Shown here piece after piece: positions 5,252 to 5,276 of a stretch of DNA of 5,276 nucleotides. The notes below the pieces were generated by a model, which searched no databases, was not told the origin of the DNA, and saw only the letters and a program-made list of their open reading frames with translations. The number at the start of each line of letters is the position of its first letter. Position 1 is the first letter of the stretch. The stretch spans positions 1-5,276 of the forward strand of contig CALDFY010000292.1 of assembly GCA_937942115.1 (NCBI GenBank), given 5' to 3'. Made by a program: the position numbers and the translations under genes. Source of the DNA: an uncultured Anaerolineae bacterium. GTDB lineage: Bacteria > Chloroflexota > Anaerolineae > B4-G1 > DUEL01.

Positions 5252-5276
5252 TTGCGGCGGCCTTCGGCCGCCGCAA
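5252..5276. repeat. Perfect inverted repeat (11-bp stem, TTC loop), possible terminator
   Basis: TTGCGGCGGCC (5252-5262) pairs with GGCCGCCGCAA (5266-5276) around TTC (5263-5265). The window ends at the last base of the stem, so a following T-run cannot be tested. The stem probably extends, since two more T residues precede it (5250-5251). It is either the operon terminator, which would be the second hairpin after hydA, or the second half of the repeat that starts at 5202. Confidence 0.65.

Noticed and set aside
5094..5276. 60-codon minus-strand frame at the right edge
   Set aside because: It is read through the two palindromes and C-rich tracts; the peptide is a translation of repeats with no domain.

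Overview
The window holds a four-subunit cytoplasmic [NiFe]-hydrogenase operon of the group 3b (NAD(P)-linked 'sulfhydrogenase') type, read left to right in the order beta (hydB), gamma (hydG), delta (hydD), alpha (hydA). This is the order known from the Pyrococcus furiosus hydBGDA cluster, but here two unrelated small genes sit between hydD and hydA. The DNA is GC-rich with strong Shine-Dalgarno sites, so the host is a bacterium with a GC-rich genome. The transposase fragment, the small-gene pair and the style of the intergenic hairpins remind me of Chloroflexota (Anaerolineae-like). That assignment rests on memory of similar proteins, not on a search.

Layout. 1-104 (minus strand) is the first 34 codons of a probable IS4-like transposase that runs off the left edge. 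105-308 is non-coding: the IS end, then the hyd leader with a strong ribosome site. 309-1349 is hydB, 1354-2178 hydG and 2178-2963 hydD, all tightly coupled. 2957-3328 is a small unidentified protein overlapping hydD by 7 nt. 3303-3770 is a C39-like cysteine peptidase overlapping that ORF by 26 nt and starting with TTG. 3788-5077 is hydA, with its own good ribosome site 17 bp after the peptidase stop. 5078-5276 is non-coding and ends in two back-to-back perfect hairpins.

How the genes work together. HydA carries the Ni-Fe site where H2 is split or made. HydD passes electrons through several Fe-S clusters, HydB adds further clusters, and HydG (FAD, NAD(P) and [2Fe-2S]) exchanges the electrons with NAD(P)H. 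No signal peptides or membrane segments are visible, so the complex should be soluble. Accessory hyp maturation genes and the usual large-subunit endopeptidase are not in the window.

The most unusual feature is the two-gene insert (2957-3770) that splits the electron-transfer subunits from the catalytic subunit. One gene encodes a small helix-plus-strand protein and the other a non-secreted papain-fold peptidase with an apparently intact Cys/His/Asp triad. Whether it is a passenger module (possibly toxin-antitoxin-like) or takes part in hydrogenase maturation or regulation cannot be decided from the sequence alone.
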